Part shown: positions 43,241 to 51,287 of the stretch, piece after piece
Position numbering within the stretch: position 1 is the stretch's first letter
Layout: each line of letters opens with the position of its first letter
Origin: Afipia sp.
Lineage (GTDB): Bacteria > Pseudomonadota > Alphaproteobacteria > Rhizobiales > Xanthobacteraceae
Assembly: GCA_024508675.1 (NCBI GenBank)
Contig: JANINQ010000021.1
Coordinates: 124,001-188,000, forward strand
Reading direction: 5' to 3'
Length of the DNA stretch: 64,000 nucleotides
Notes under the pieces: model-generated
What the model was told of the DNA's origin: nothing
What the model saw: only the letters and a program-made list of their open reading frames with translations
Databases searched by the model: none
Translations under genes and position numbers: made by a program

Positions 43241-44948
43241 GAACATCACTCCTCTCGCCGAGGTAAGCGCGCCGCACATCAGCATCGGCGATCACCTTTG
43301 CCGGTGCTCCATCGATAATCGGACTGCCGCTGTTCAACACCAGAATGCTGTCGGAGAGCGGGATGACGAGACTCATGATGTGATCGACCAGAACGATGGC
43401 GCAGCCTTTTTCCTTTTGTTCGCGCAGCAAGGCAGCCAATCGTTCAATTTCCGCAGATGACAGACCCGCTCCAGGCTCGTCCAGCAATAGCAGAGCAGGA
43501 CTTGCCGCCAGCGCTGTGCCGATTTCGATCAGCTTGCGCTCGTACTGGTTTGCTTCCCCGGGAAAGACATGTGCAACGCGCAAAAGATCGAGCTGGTGCA
43601 GAATCCTGCTTGCCTCAGCCCCATATCGCCCGCCGAGCACCGAAGCGCCCAACACCATGTTTTCGTAGACCGTCAGCGTCGGGATCAGCCGGGCATGCTG
43701 AAATGTGCGTCCAAGCCCGAGACGCGCGCGATGATAGGCCGGTGTCTGCTCGACAGAGTACCCACCGAGTTTGATCGTGCCGCTATCAGCAGCAATTGCA
43801 CCCGAGATCAGTGCAAGCGCAGTGGACTTCCCTGCTCCGTTCGGTCCGATGATCGACTTGATCTCGCCGGCGCGAACATCGAAGCTCAAGCCCTTGACTG
43901 CCTGCACACCCCCAAACGCCTTTTCGATATTCCTGACCGCCAGAACCGGTCCGTCACTCGATACCGATGGTGGTCCGGCAGGCATCTCCTCCGGCGAAAA
44001 GAACGAACGCCTGCGCACGAACCCGGCAAGTCCGCTGGGTGCGAACAACATGATGATGGCAAGGATAGATCCAAAGATCACCGGCTGCCAGGTCGCGGCT
44101 TCGCGCAACAATTCGGGCATCCAGCCCAACAGAACGACACCAAGGATGCCGCCCCAAATGCGTCCCATTCCGCCAACGACAAGCATAATAACCAATGTCA
44201 GGGAGTAGTTGAGACCGAACGTATCGGGCGCGACGAACTGCACGTTGTGAACGTACAAACTCCCACTCAGCGCTGCGATGGTGGCACTCGCGACGAACAC
44301 CATGACCTTCAGCGACGTGACATTGATGCCGCGCGCGGAGGCCGCCGTTTCATCAGCGTGGATCGCACGCAACTTCAGACCGAACCGGGAATTAGCCAGA
44401 TTCCACGCGAGAAGAAGTACGACGGCGACAATACCAAGCACGAGATAGTAATACACCAAGGGATCACGCAGGATGTAACCGCCGATCTTGAGCCGCGGAA
44501 TGGAGATGATCCCGGAGGAGCCCCCGCTCCATTGCGATGTCACGCGGACAGCGGCGTCGAACATCACCGGAAAACCCAGCGTCGCCATCGCCAGATAGTA
44601 ACCGCGCAGGCGAAGCGTCGGGACCGCAACGATCGCTGCCAGCAGGGCTGCGGCAAGCATGCCGACAGGCATCGCCGCCCAGCCGGAAAAGCCAGCCTTG
44701 GTGGTCAGCAGGCCGGACGCATAGGCGCCGATCGCGACAAAGATGCCATGGCCAAGGGAAAGCTGCCCGGCGTATCCGAGCAGCAAATCCAATCCTACAA
44801 CGACGAGGATATTGAGAAGCAGGAACGTCCACACGCCGAGGATATAAGGGTCCTGCGATACAAGCGGAACGATGGCGAACGAGGCGAGGATACCCAGCAT
44901 AGGCCCCTGCTTCATCCATGCAGCCCTCATGAAAGATTGCGCAATCAT
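43233..44948 (-). CDS. LivM-LivG fusion: HAAT permease joined to ATP-binding protein
   Basis: A 571-residue fusion. Residues about 1-325 are LivM (DLLLGYAGQLSLGHGIFVAIGAY near 53-75, VVGGMGRIWGGILG later). A short polar linker with RRRSFFSPEEMPAG leads into LivG (about 337-571): AFGGVQAVKGLSF, Walker A GPNGAGKS, a Walker B LLLLDEPGAGLS and VDHIMSLVIPLSDSILVLNSG. In LivG the usual EHD is VDH here. The fusion fixes one pore subunit to one ATPase; the other half is LivH with LivF. No frameshift is seen. Confidence 0.93.
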   Translation of the reverse strand: MIAQSFMRAAWMKQGPMLGILASFAIVPLVSQDPYILGVWTFLLLNILVVVGLDLLLGYAGQLSLGHGIFVAIGAYASGLLTTKAGFSGWAAMPVGMLAAALLAAIVAVPTLRLRGYYLAMATLGFPVMFDAAVRVTSQWSGGSSGIISIPRLKIGGYILRDPLVYYYLVLGIVAVVLLLAWNLANSRFGLKLRAIHADETAASARGINVTSLKVMVFVASATIAALSGSLYVHNVQFVAPDTFGLNYSLTLVIMLVVGGMGRIWGGILGVVLLGWMPELLREAATWQPVIFGSILAIIMLFAPSGLAGFVRRRSFFSPEEMPAGPPSVSSDGPVLAVRNIEKAFGGVQAVKGLSFDVRAGEIKSIIGPNGAGKSTALALISGAIAADSGTIKLGGYSVEQTPAYHRARLGLGRTFQHARLIPTLTVYENMVLGASVLGGRYGAEASRILHQLDLLRVAHVFPGEANQYERKLIEIGTALAASPALLLLDEPGAGLSSAEIERLAALLREQKEKGCAIVLVDHIMSLVIPLSDSILVLNSGSPIIDGAPAKVIADADVRRAYLGERSDVHA

Positions 44949-45823
44949 CGGGCCGATCCCGGCTCGGCACGGCCGAACAGGCCTTGCGGCCGAAAGAGAA
45001 GGATCACCAGAAGCGTGAGGAAGGCATATGCATTCTGCAGATCCGAAGATATCAGGCCAACGCCCAATCCTTCCAGCAAGCCCAATACAAGCCCACCGAT
45101 CACGGCACCGAACGGATTGGCCAATCCGCCGACAATTGCAGCCGTAAAGCCCTTGATCGCGAGAATGACACCGTTGTCATACGACATCATCTGCGAGGGC
45201 GTGATCAGCATGCCGGCGAGGCCGCCGATGGCAGCGCTGGCCACATAGGCCAGCAACACCATACGCCGCGGACGAATACCGACGGTCCGGGCCGCGCGGC
45301 TGTCATTGGCACAAGCACGCATGGCCTTCCCGATCATCGAGCGAAACAGGAAGACCCACAGGATGATACAGACAACGGCGGTCACGACCAGAATGGTTAT
45401 CGTCGCGTAGTTGACGCTTGCGCCGAGCACCTTGATCGCCCCTTGCGGATACAACGCATACGTCTTGTAGTCTGTCCCCCATATTTGATGGGCGAGGCCT
45501 TGCAGGGCGATCGCGACACCGATTGTGGTCATGATGTAGGTCAGTTCGTTGCTGCCTTTCCGTGCAGTCGAAAGCAGCCCCTGCAAAGCACCTCCCATGA
45601 CGATACAGGCGGCCAGCGACAACGGCAGGGCAAAGGACGCCGGGACATCGAACAAGGTCAGCGACACAGTTGCGAGTCCGCCGTAAACGACGAACTCGCC
45701 CTGCGCGAAATTGATGACCTTGCTCGTGCTGTAGATCAGGCTGAATCCGATGCCGATCAGTCCATACACAGCACCAATGGCGAGTCCTCCGGCGAGGAAC
45801 TGCGGAATCGCGCCCCAATCCAT
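44945..45823 (-). CDS. livH: HAAT ABC transporter permease LivH (third Liv system)
   Basis: A 292-residue permease with GIGFSLIYSTSKVINFAQGEFVVYGG near residues 24-49, the LivH signature, and AAIVGGLANPFGAVIGGL in the C-terminal half. It overlaps the LivM-LivG gene by four bases and follows the binding-protein gene by six. Confidence 0.93.
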   Translation of the reverse strand: MDWGAIPQFLAGGLAIGAVYGLIGIGFSLIYSTSKVINFAQGEFVVYGGLATVSLTLFDVPASFALPLSLAACIVMGGALQGLLSTARKGSNELTYIMTTIGVAIALQGLAHQIWGTDYKTYALYPQGAIKVLGASVNYATITILVVTAVVCIILWVFLFRSMIGKAMRACANDSRAARTVGIRPRRMVLLAYVASAAIGGLAGMLITPSQMMSYDNGVILAIKGFTAAIVGGLANPFGAVIGGLVLGLLEGLGVGLISSDLQNAYAFLTLLVILLFRPQGLFGRAEPGSAR

Positions 45824-45829
45824 GATGGC

Positions 45830-47002
45830 TTACTTCTCGTAGTCGGCGAGACGCCAGCCGTCCTTGTCAGCGATCATCATCACTAGTGCATCGCTCTTTA
45901 GTCCGCCATGGTCCTGGGCGGTGAAGTTGAAAACACCGGTGACGCCGACATAATTCTTCACCTTGTTCTCGAGCCAATCGCGAATCTGGGCGCGCTCACC
46001 GTTGGTCTCCCGGATCGCTTGCAGGATCATGTTGGCGGAGTCGTAAGCGACGCCCGCAAACATGTCTGGCGCGGTTCCGAACTTTGCTTTGTATTTGGTG
46101 ACAAACGATTCAGAGACCTTCTTCTGGGGATGGCTACCCGGCAACTCGCTCCACACCAGAATGGGCGCTCCCACAATTGGTTGCCCGATCACCGCATCGC
46201 CGACCGCATTCCGGAATGCGCTGTTGGCCTGGCCATGCCCGGAAATGATCGGGGTGGCTAGTTCAAGCTCGCGAGCGTTCTTGTAGACAATGGCTGAAGG
46301 CGCACCGAGGCCGTGCATAAAAATGGCATCGACACCGGCTGATTTCAGCTTGGCAAGCTGCGGCTTCAGGTCTGTCGAATTGGCTGGAAACGATTCCTCG
46401 CGATCGAGAGAAACGCCAGCGCTCTTGGCAAGCTTGCGCATGTTATCGCGCCCATCCTCGCCATAGGCATCGGCTGAATAGAGGATGCCGAGCTTCTTCC
46501 ACCCCGCGCGTCGCGCATAGTCGAGCACCTTGGCGACCGAGAGGTCGCCCCCCTGCCCCGGACGAAACACCCATTTACGCTCGGCAACCGGCTCGATCAC
46601 GCCAACGCCGGATACCGGACACAGCAGTGCAACCTCCGCTTCGGTGACAATCGGAATGGCAGCCATCGCGCCGCCGGTCCGGCTCGGCCCCACAATCGCA
46701 AGGACCTTTGCCTGATTGATCAGCTTGCGGGCAGCAAGCACCGTATCGGTTTCCGTGCTTTTGCTGTCTTCAAAAACCAGTTCGACCTTGTTACCGCGGA
46801 TGCCGCCGGTCTGATTGGCTTCTTCCACTGCAAGGATGACGGCGTTGTGTTCCGGCTTGCCGAGGAAAGAAGCACCGCCGGTGACATCAAGCATTGCACC
46901 GATCTTGTAAGATTGCTGGGCAACGACAGGCTGCGCGAAGAGCGCAATCGCGACAGCAGAAACAGCAAGCATTGAACTGCGAAGATTGTAAACTGACCTC
47001 AT
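45830..47002 (-). CDS. ABC transporter periplasmic substrate-binding protein (third Liv system)
   Basis: A 390-residue type I binding protein with a signal peptide ending VVA-Q near residue 28, then YKIGAMLDVTGGASFLGKPEHNAVILAVEEANQTGGIRG. The ATG at 47002 has an AAGGGAGAAA site. It lies 78 bases after the acyl-CoA ligase gene, and the whole group follows the MaoC genes on the same strand, which suggests uptake of an acid destined for CoA activation. Confidence 0.92.
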   Translation of the reverse strand: MRSVYNLRSSMLAVSAVAIALFAQPVVAQQSYKIGAMLDVTGGASFLGKPEHNAVILAVEEANQTGGIRGNKVELVFEDSKSTETDTVLAARKLINQAKVLAIVGPSRTGGAMAAIPIVTEAEVALLCPVSGVGVIEPVAERKWVFRPGQGGDLSVAKVLDYARRAGWKKLGILYSADAYGEDGRDNMRKLAKSAGVSLDREESFPANSTDLKPQLAKLKSAGVDAIFMHGLGAPSAIVYKNARELELATPIISGHGQANSAFRNAVGDAVIGQPIVGAPILVWSELPGSHPQKKVSESFVTKYKAKFGTAPDMFAGVAYDSANMILQAIRETNGERAQIRDWLENKVKNYVGVTGVFNFTAQDHGGLKSDALVMMIADKDGWRLADYEK

Positions 47003-47080
47003 ATGACGTTTCTCCCTTAGTGATGTTTTTGTTTCTTCCGATTTTTCTTCGTAACAACGGTTCTGGCCAGGTGAGCCAGA

Positions 47081-48622
47081 TCAGACCTGGACGTCCTGCT
47101 TTTCCCAGTAAGGCTGACGCACATCGCGCCTCAATATCTTTCCGAAAGACGACATCGGAAGTTGGTCGCGGAAGTCGATCCTCTTCGGAACCTTGAAATT
47201 CGAGAGAGCTTCCTTGCAGTGCGCGATCAGATCCACTTCCGTCGCAGACTGCCCCTGCTTGAGTACGACGGCCGCGACCACGATTTCCCCCCACTTCGGG
47301 TCAGGCGCGCCGACAACAGCAACCATGTTGACAGCGGGATGCCTGTAGAGAACATCCTCGATGTCATTCGGAAAAATGTTCTCCCCGCCGCTGATGATCA
47401 TGTCCTTCTTGCGGTCCACGATGTAGAGGTATCCCTCATCATCGAAACGCCCCATATCACCGAGCGTGAAGAAGCTGCCGCTGCGGGCGCTGGCAGTTGC
47501 CTCCGGATTATTGAAATATTCCCGGATCAGCGTCGCGCCGCCGATATGAATCTCACCAACTTCACCTTGCGGCACTTCCTTCCCGTTTTCGTCCCTCAGT
47601 TCGACAAACATGCCGATGACCGGACGCCCGACCGATCTCACCTTGCGGCGCTGGTCCTGAGGAGCAAGATTCGTGACAAGACCGACTTCCGTACCGCCGT
47701 AAAACTCGTTGAGGCCCGCGTGAGGAAACCGGTTAAGAAGAGCCTCCTTGATGTGTGTCTGTAGCGGTGATCCACCGCTTATCACCAGGCGCAGTGATCC
47801 AAGGTCAAATGCATTGACTTCTTCGCTTGTCATCATCGCGGCCCACATGGTCGGAACCATGAAGGCCCATGTCGCCTTGTGACGATCGATCATGCCGAAC
47901 ACATTCGCCGGTGCCGTGTCACCCGTGACAATGACTGTTCCGCCGCAAAACAACTGAAGCAGCGAGAACAACGCAGGCGCCTCATGGAAAAGCGGCGCGG
48001 CCACAAACTCGCGATCATTCGCCGTGATACCGTAGATCGTGGCCATCCGGCGCAGGCAATCCGCAAACGCGCGGTGCGGATTGACGCATCCCTTCGGGAA
48101 TCCGGTCGTCCCCGATGTGTAACCCTGAAAATAACATGCATCGAGATCGGCCTGAACGTCAGGGGTCACCTCGGCGCCAGATTCGATCAACCCTTCGTAT
48201 GAATAGACACCCTCGCCGCCGGGTCCGTCGGAGACGATGTTGCGGCCGCCAATCGACGGCAGCTTGCTCCGCAACGAGTTGACCGTGTCACCGAACGCGG
48301 CGTCGTACACAAGGGCACTCGCACCGGAGTGATTGACGACATATTCGATCTCGCTTGCGACAAAGCGGAAATTGAGCGGCACAACAGCCACGCCCATCAA
48401 AGCCGCCGCCTGATAAAGCTCAAGATAGCGGCTGCTGTTCTGCATCAGCAGCGCGACACGATCACCTGGCTTGATTCCAATTCCGGAGAGAGAGTTCGCC
48501 AGGCGGCGCACCCGCGACCACAGTTGTTCGTATGTCTGAGACCCCAGACTGGATATAATGGCTGTCTTCTGTGGCGTGTACGTCGCAAACCAATGCAACG
48601 CATCCCCGATACGGCTCGGCAT
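47081..48622 (-). CDS. AMP-dependent acyl-CoA synthetase/ligase
   Basis: A 513-residue ANL-family ligase: GYTSGTTGFPKGCVNPHRA, YGGTEVG, GDMGRFDDEGYLYIVDRKKDMIISGGENIFP, and the catalytic lysine in SSFGKILRRDVR. It would activate an acid imported by the adjacent Liv system. A copy of the second TetR operator lies 29 bases upstream of its start. Confidence 0.92.
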   Translation of the reverse strand: MPSRIGDALHWFATYTPQKTAIISSLGSQTYEQLWSRVRRLANSLSGIGIKPGDRVALLMQNSSRYLELYQAAALMGVAVVPLNFRFVASEIEYVVNHSGASALVYDAAFGDTVNSLRSKLPSIGGRNIVSDGPGGEGVYSYEGLIESGAEVTPDVQADLDACYFQGYTSGTTGFPKGCVNPHRAFADCLRRMATIYGITANDREFVAAPLFHEAPALFSLLQLFCGGTVIVTGDTAPANVFGMIDRHKATWAFMVPTMWAAMMTSEEVNAFDLGSLRLVISGGSPLQTHIKEALLNRFPHAGLNEFYGGTEVGLVTNLAPQDQRRKVRSVGRPVIGMFVELRDENGKEVPQGEVGEIHIGGATLIREYFNNPEATASARSGSFFTLGDMGRFDDEGYLYIVDRKKDMIISGGENIFPNDIEDVLYRHPAVNMVAVVGAPDPKWGEIVVAAVVLKQGQSATEVDLIAHCKEALSNFKVPKRIDFRDQLPMSSFGKILRRDVRQPYWEKQDVQV

Positions 48623-48650
48623 GACGCTCTCCCTGTCGCTCGTTTATTCT

Positions 48651-48666
48651 TCGAACGATCGTACGT
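48651..48666. promoter_or_regulatory. TetR-B operator copy 3, upstream of ligase
   Basis: TCGAACGATCGTACGT, with the palindromic centre ACGATCGT (48655-48662), matches the two sites at 49791 and 49817 in 13 or more of 16 positions by eye. It lies just upstream of the ligase gene. Confidence 0.7.
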
Positions 48667-48703
48667 TTGATTATTTTATTCAATGAAGCAGCACGTCGCA
48701 GGG

Positions 48704-48726
48704 CGGGGCCGGAAATTCCGGCCCCG
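48704..48726. terminator. GC-rich perfect hairpin downstream of maoC
   Basis: CGGGGCCGG-AAATT-CCGGCCCCG, a 23-base hairpin 12 bases after the maoC stop codon. A T run follows only on the plus strand, so on the minus strand it may attenuate transcription or stabilise mRNA ends rather than terminate fully. Confidence 0.55.
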
Positions 48727-48737
48727 TATTTTCTGAA

Positions 48738-49184
48738 TCAATCCGGGAGGTTGTAGCCAACCTCGGCAAAGCCGATCAGGCTGCCCGTCGAATCCTTGCC
48801 TTCGACCAACACTTGCACCCAGTTCTTGCCGGGTCCGTTGAAGTGCTTCTGTTTGACCTTGGCGGTCGCGGTGACGGTCTCACCCACCTTTACCGGCTTG
48901 GTGAACTTGGAGTCGACGTAGCGGATGGAGCCGCCGCCCTTTCCGATGACGCCCCATGCCCGCGTCACCACCGAAGCGAGAGTGGACATGGTCATCATGC
49001 CGTGCCCAACGGTGGCAGGCATCCCGAAAACCTGAGCGCGCGCGGCCCATTCCTCGTTGGTATGGACGGGGTTCATATCCAGCGAAGCGAGCGCGTAGTG
49101 ATCGATGGCGGATTGAGCATAGGACTGAGTGACGCTCGGAAAAGCGTAGCCGGTGTCGATCTTGCTGAAGGTCGGATTGGACAT
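48738..49184 (-). CDS. MaoC-like (R)-enoyl-CoA hydratase
   Basis: A 148-residue hot-dog protein. The hydratase-2 motif is visible as YALASLDMNPVHTNEEWAARA, with the Asp, Asn and His of the active site, followed by VGHGMMTM. It adds water to an enoyl-CoA. It is 15 bases downstream of a longer MaoC-type gene, and the two may form a heteromer. Confidence 0.9.
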   Translation of the reverse strand: MSNPTFSKIDTGYAFPSVTQSYAQSAIDHYALASLDMNPVHTNEEWAARAQVFGMPATVGHGMMTMSTLASVVTRAWGVIGKGGGSIRYVDSKFTKPVKVGETVTATAKVKQKHFNGPGKNWVQVLVEGKDSTGSLIGFAEVGYNLPD

Positions 49185-49199
49185 TGAAGAACTCCTCGA

Positions 49200-49760
49200 T
49201 CAGGCGTTTGCGAAGCGGGCGACATCCGCCTGCGTTTCGGGAAGAATCAGCGAGCACCACCAGCGCGCTTTGAGAACTCCCTTCTCGTTATGGAAGTCGA
49301 GCAGCATCTGCAGGTAAGGCTTGCCGCGCTGAACGAATTTCTGGGAAGTGGTCACCGTCGTTGTAATGACCTCGCCGTATTTGAACGGCTCGATGATCTC
49401 AATTCGCTGCTGGGGGTTGCGCGCGCCGGGGGTGCGAATCCAGGTACCGATGCCCTTTTCACCGAGGCTGTAAAAGGCAATCGTGGTGACAAAGATCGGG
49501 TGCTGGAGCAACTCGCCGGTTGGCGAATTCTTACACGCATAGTCCCGATCGATCATCAACGGATCGGTCTCACCGCACGCCTTGTTGTATTCGAGAATAT
49601 CTTCTTCGGTGATCACGAAGGTGCGCTGGGCGGGACCGGATTGGCCGACGGTGGCTTCCGACCAGGTCTCATAGTCTTCCCACCCCGTCATAAAATCCTT
49701 GGGAAAGTGACGCTGCTTCTCGGTCTTGACGAATTTATCTAGACGTGCGGGGACGGCCAT
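49200..49760 (-). CDS. MaoC-like N-terminal dehydratase (FAS1-type) domain protein
   Basis: A 186-residue hot-dog protein of the FAS1-like dehydratase group; the substrate loop is YNKACGETDPLMIDRDYA and the C-terminal part is a second beta layer (TWIRTPGARNPQQRIEIIEPFKYGEVITTTVTT). The canonical catalytic NP-H is replaced by ETDP-L. It probably pairs with the shorter MaoC protein encoded next. It is the promoter-proximal gene, directly after two TetR operators. Confidence 0.87.
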   Translation of the reverse strand: MAVPARLDKFVKTEKQRHFPKDFMTGWEDYETWSEATVGQSGPAQRTFVITEEDILEYNKACGETDPLMIDRDYACKNSPTGELLQHPIFVTTIAFYSLGEKGIGTWIRTPGARNPQQRIEIIEPFKYGEVITTTVTTSQKFVQRGKPYLQMLLDFHNEKGVLKARWWCSLILPETQADVARFANA

Positions 49761-49784
49761 GGCTTCCTCATCTGGAGTTAGATG

Positions 49785-49806
49785 TTATTATCGAACGAGT
49801 GTTAGA
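49785..49806. promoter_or_regulatory. TetR-B operator copy 1
   Basis: TTATTATCGAACGAGTGTTAGA. This is a direct repeat of the site at 49811 with two changes in the central bases, 26 bases apart. It lies 25 bases upstream of the start of the dehydratase gene. Confidence 0.75.
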
Positions 49807-49810
49807 TTTA

Positions 49811-49832
49811 TTATTATCGAACGATCGTTAGA
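49811..49832. promoter_or_regulatory. TetR-B operator copy 2
   Basis: The same 22-base block with the perfect palindromic centre AACGATCGTT (49820-49829), 29 bases upstream of the tetR-B start codon. Together with copy 1 it covers the divergent promoters. Confidence 0.78.
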
Positions 49833-49861
49833 AAATCAAGCCAAACGACATGAGGTCAACA

Positions 49862-50506
49862 ATGGCATCGACGACGCTGGCCAGGGCCAAAAAAGCCAAA
49901 TCGAGCAACAGGATGCCAGGCGAGAAGCCAAAATTGACAAAAGGGGAGCAAGCGCGGGCCCGAATTATTTCCGTCGCGGAAACACTGTTTAACAAACAGG
50001 GCTTCGATGGCGCATCGATGCGGGACATCGCCGCGGCCGCCGAAATGCAGCCAGCGTCAATGTACTATCACTTCGAATCCAAGGAGGAGCTGCTGTGGGC
50101 TGTCTGGGAAAAGGGCGGTGTAGAGTTGCTCAACCGCGTCACTGACGCAATCGCACTCAAGACCGATCCTTGGCAACGGATGGAAACAGCATGCATTGCG
50201 CACATCACGGGCCTGCTCGACTGGCGGCGCGCGAACCAAGTCCTCTTCGTCATGCCGCCATGGCATTATCCGGAAAGCATCAAGGATCGTGTGATTTCCC
50301 TGCGAGATACGTACGAGACGATCTTCGCCGACCTCATCGACGACCTCCCCCTTCGCCCGAAGGTTGACAAGCGCTATCTTCGCCTGACGTTGATCGGCGC
50401 ACTTTCCTGGTCATTGTTCTGGTACAAGAAGGATCGCGACACACCAGCATCTATCGCCAAGCAGATTTTGGTCATGCTTCGAACAGGCGTCGACAAGCCT
50501 GCGTAA
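49862..50506 (+). CDS. TetR-family transcriptional regulator (TetR-B)
   Basis: A 214-residue regulator. The ATG at 49862 has a GAGG site six bases before it and is preferred over an ATG four codons upstream. A lysine-rich N-terminus leads into the helix-turn-helix ASMRDIAAAAEMQPASMYYHFESKEELLWAVW. The C-terminal ligand domain resembles KstR/FadR-like TetR proteins that sense acyl-CoA. It is divergent from the MaoC-ligase-Liv genes and lies beside two of three matching operators. Confidence 0.91.
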   Translation: MASTTLARAKKAKSSNRMPGEKPKLTKGEQARARIISVAETLFNKQGFDGASMRDIAAAAEMQPASMYYHFESKEELLWAVWEKGGVELLNRVTDAIALKTDPWQRMETACIAHITGLLDWRRANQVLFVMPPWHYPESIKDRVISLRDTYETIFADLIDDLPLRPKVDKRYLRLTLIGALSWSLFWYKKDRDTPASIAKQILVMLRTGVDKPA

Positions 50507-50790
50507 GTCGCACCGCTCTTGCTGAAACGGTGCGGCATTGATTGATCATATCCGTTGCTCAGTATTGACGCTCGAGCCACTACATGGACGTCACGCAGTG
50601 GTTTTATTCTCCGGCCCTTTGGGCACCACTCTGGAAAACGGAAATCCTTCAATGGTTGATCCGGGAATATCGACCAGTTTCGAAAGATAACGGTTCGATC
50701 TCCACCTTTGTAGAGACTCGCCATCATTGAAAAGCCCCCAATTAGCGGGCCTTACACAGAAGAAAGAAACTTTCCGAAATCCACACTGAG

Positions 50791-50864
50791 TGGCTGGGGA
50801 ACCTGGATTCGAACCAAGACAAACAGAGTCAGAGTCTGTTGTGCTACCGTTACACCATTCCCCA
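50791..50864 (-). tRNA. tRNA-Gln (anticodon CTG)
   Basis: On the minus strand the gene starts TGGGGAATGGTG, has the anticodon loop CTCTGAC (anticodon CTG), the T arm TTGGTTCGAATCC, and an encoded CCA end. All four stems pair. The 3' end faces the catabolic region. Confidence 0.95.
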
Positions 50865-51287
50865 ATCGATCGCGGACCGGACCCGACACACGGGGCAGAG
50901 CCACCATGGGCAGATCGCTCGCCAAATCAGCAAATCGATGTTGCGCGCTGGATATAGAGCGGTGCCGCGCCGCGGTCTACCCCTGCTTTGCCCTCTCTGC
51001 CGCCTTCGTTGGAAAAAGGTGGTCTGCGAACACACGATCAACGTAATAAGCCGCCCATTACCTCAAGGTAAACAAAGGCTTAACAGGGACATGGCCTATT
51101 CTCCGGGCATTCTGGTCAATAACAAAATACCCCTGATTTAACGGTAGCTTAGCAGGTTCGACCACGTCGCCCGGCAGGTCGCGAGGTTCCGGCGGACCCC
51201 GCAGAGTCGCGGCACCGTTTAATAGTTCCTGCAACAAGCCCTTATACAGTCGAGGAAATTCAGCGGCTCAAACAGGCTACCCATTCT
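50865..51287. other. Gap between tRNA-Gln and HerA-like gene; nothing identified
   Basis: This stretch of 423 bases has no reading frame resembling a known protein, no hairpin terminator and no repeat that I can see. It must contain the promoter of the HerA-like gene and that of the divergent tRNA gene. Confidence 0.5.

Noticed and set aside
43569-45248. 559-codon plus-strand open frame
   Set aside because: It lies antisense to the LivM-LivG fusion and livH, both of which show every expected family motif; the frame is a GC-rich shadow.
44984-45886. 300-codon plus-strand open frame
   Set aside because: Antisense to livH; composition dominated by Arg, Gln, His and Asp with no recognisable domain.
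50374-50727. 117-codon minus-strand frame beside tRNA-Gln, considered as an integrase remnant
   Set aside because: It overlaps the tetR-B 3' end and contains no tyrosine-recombinase motifs.
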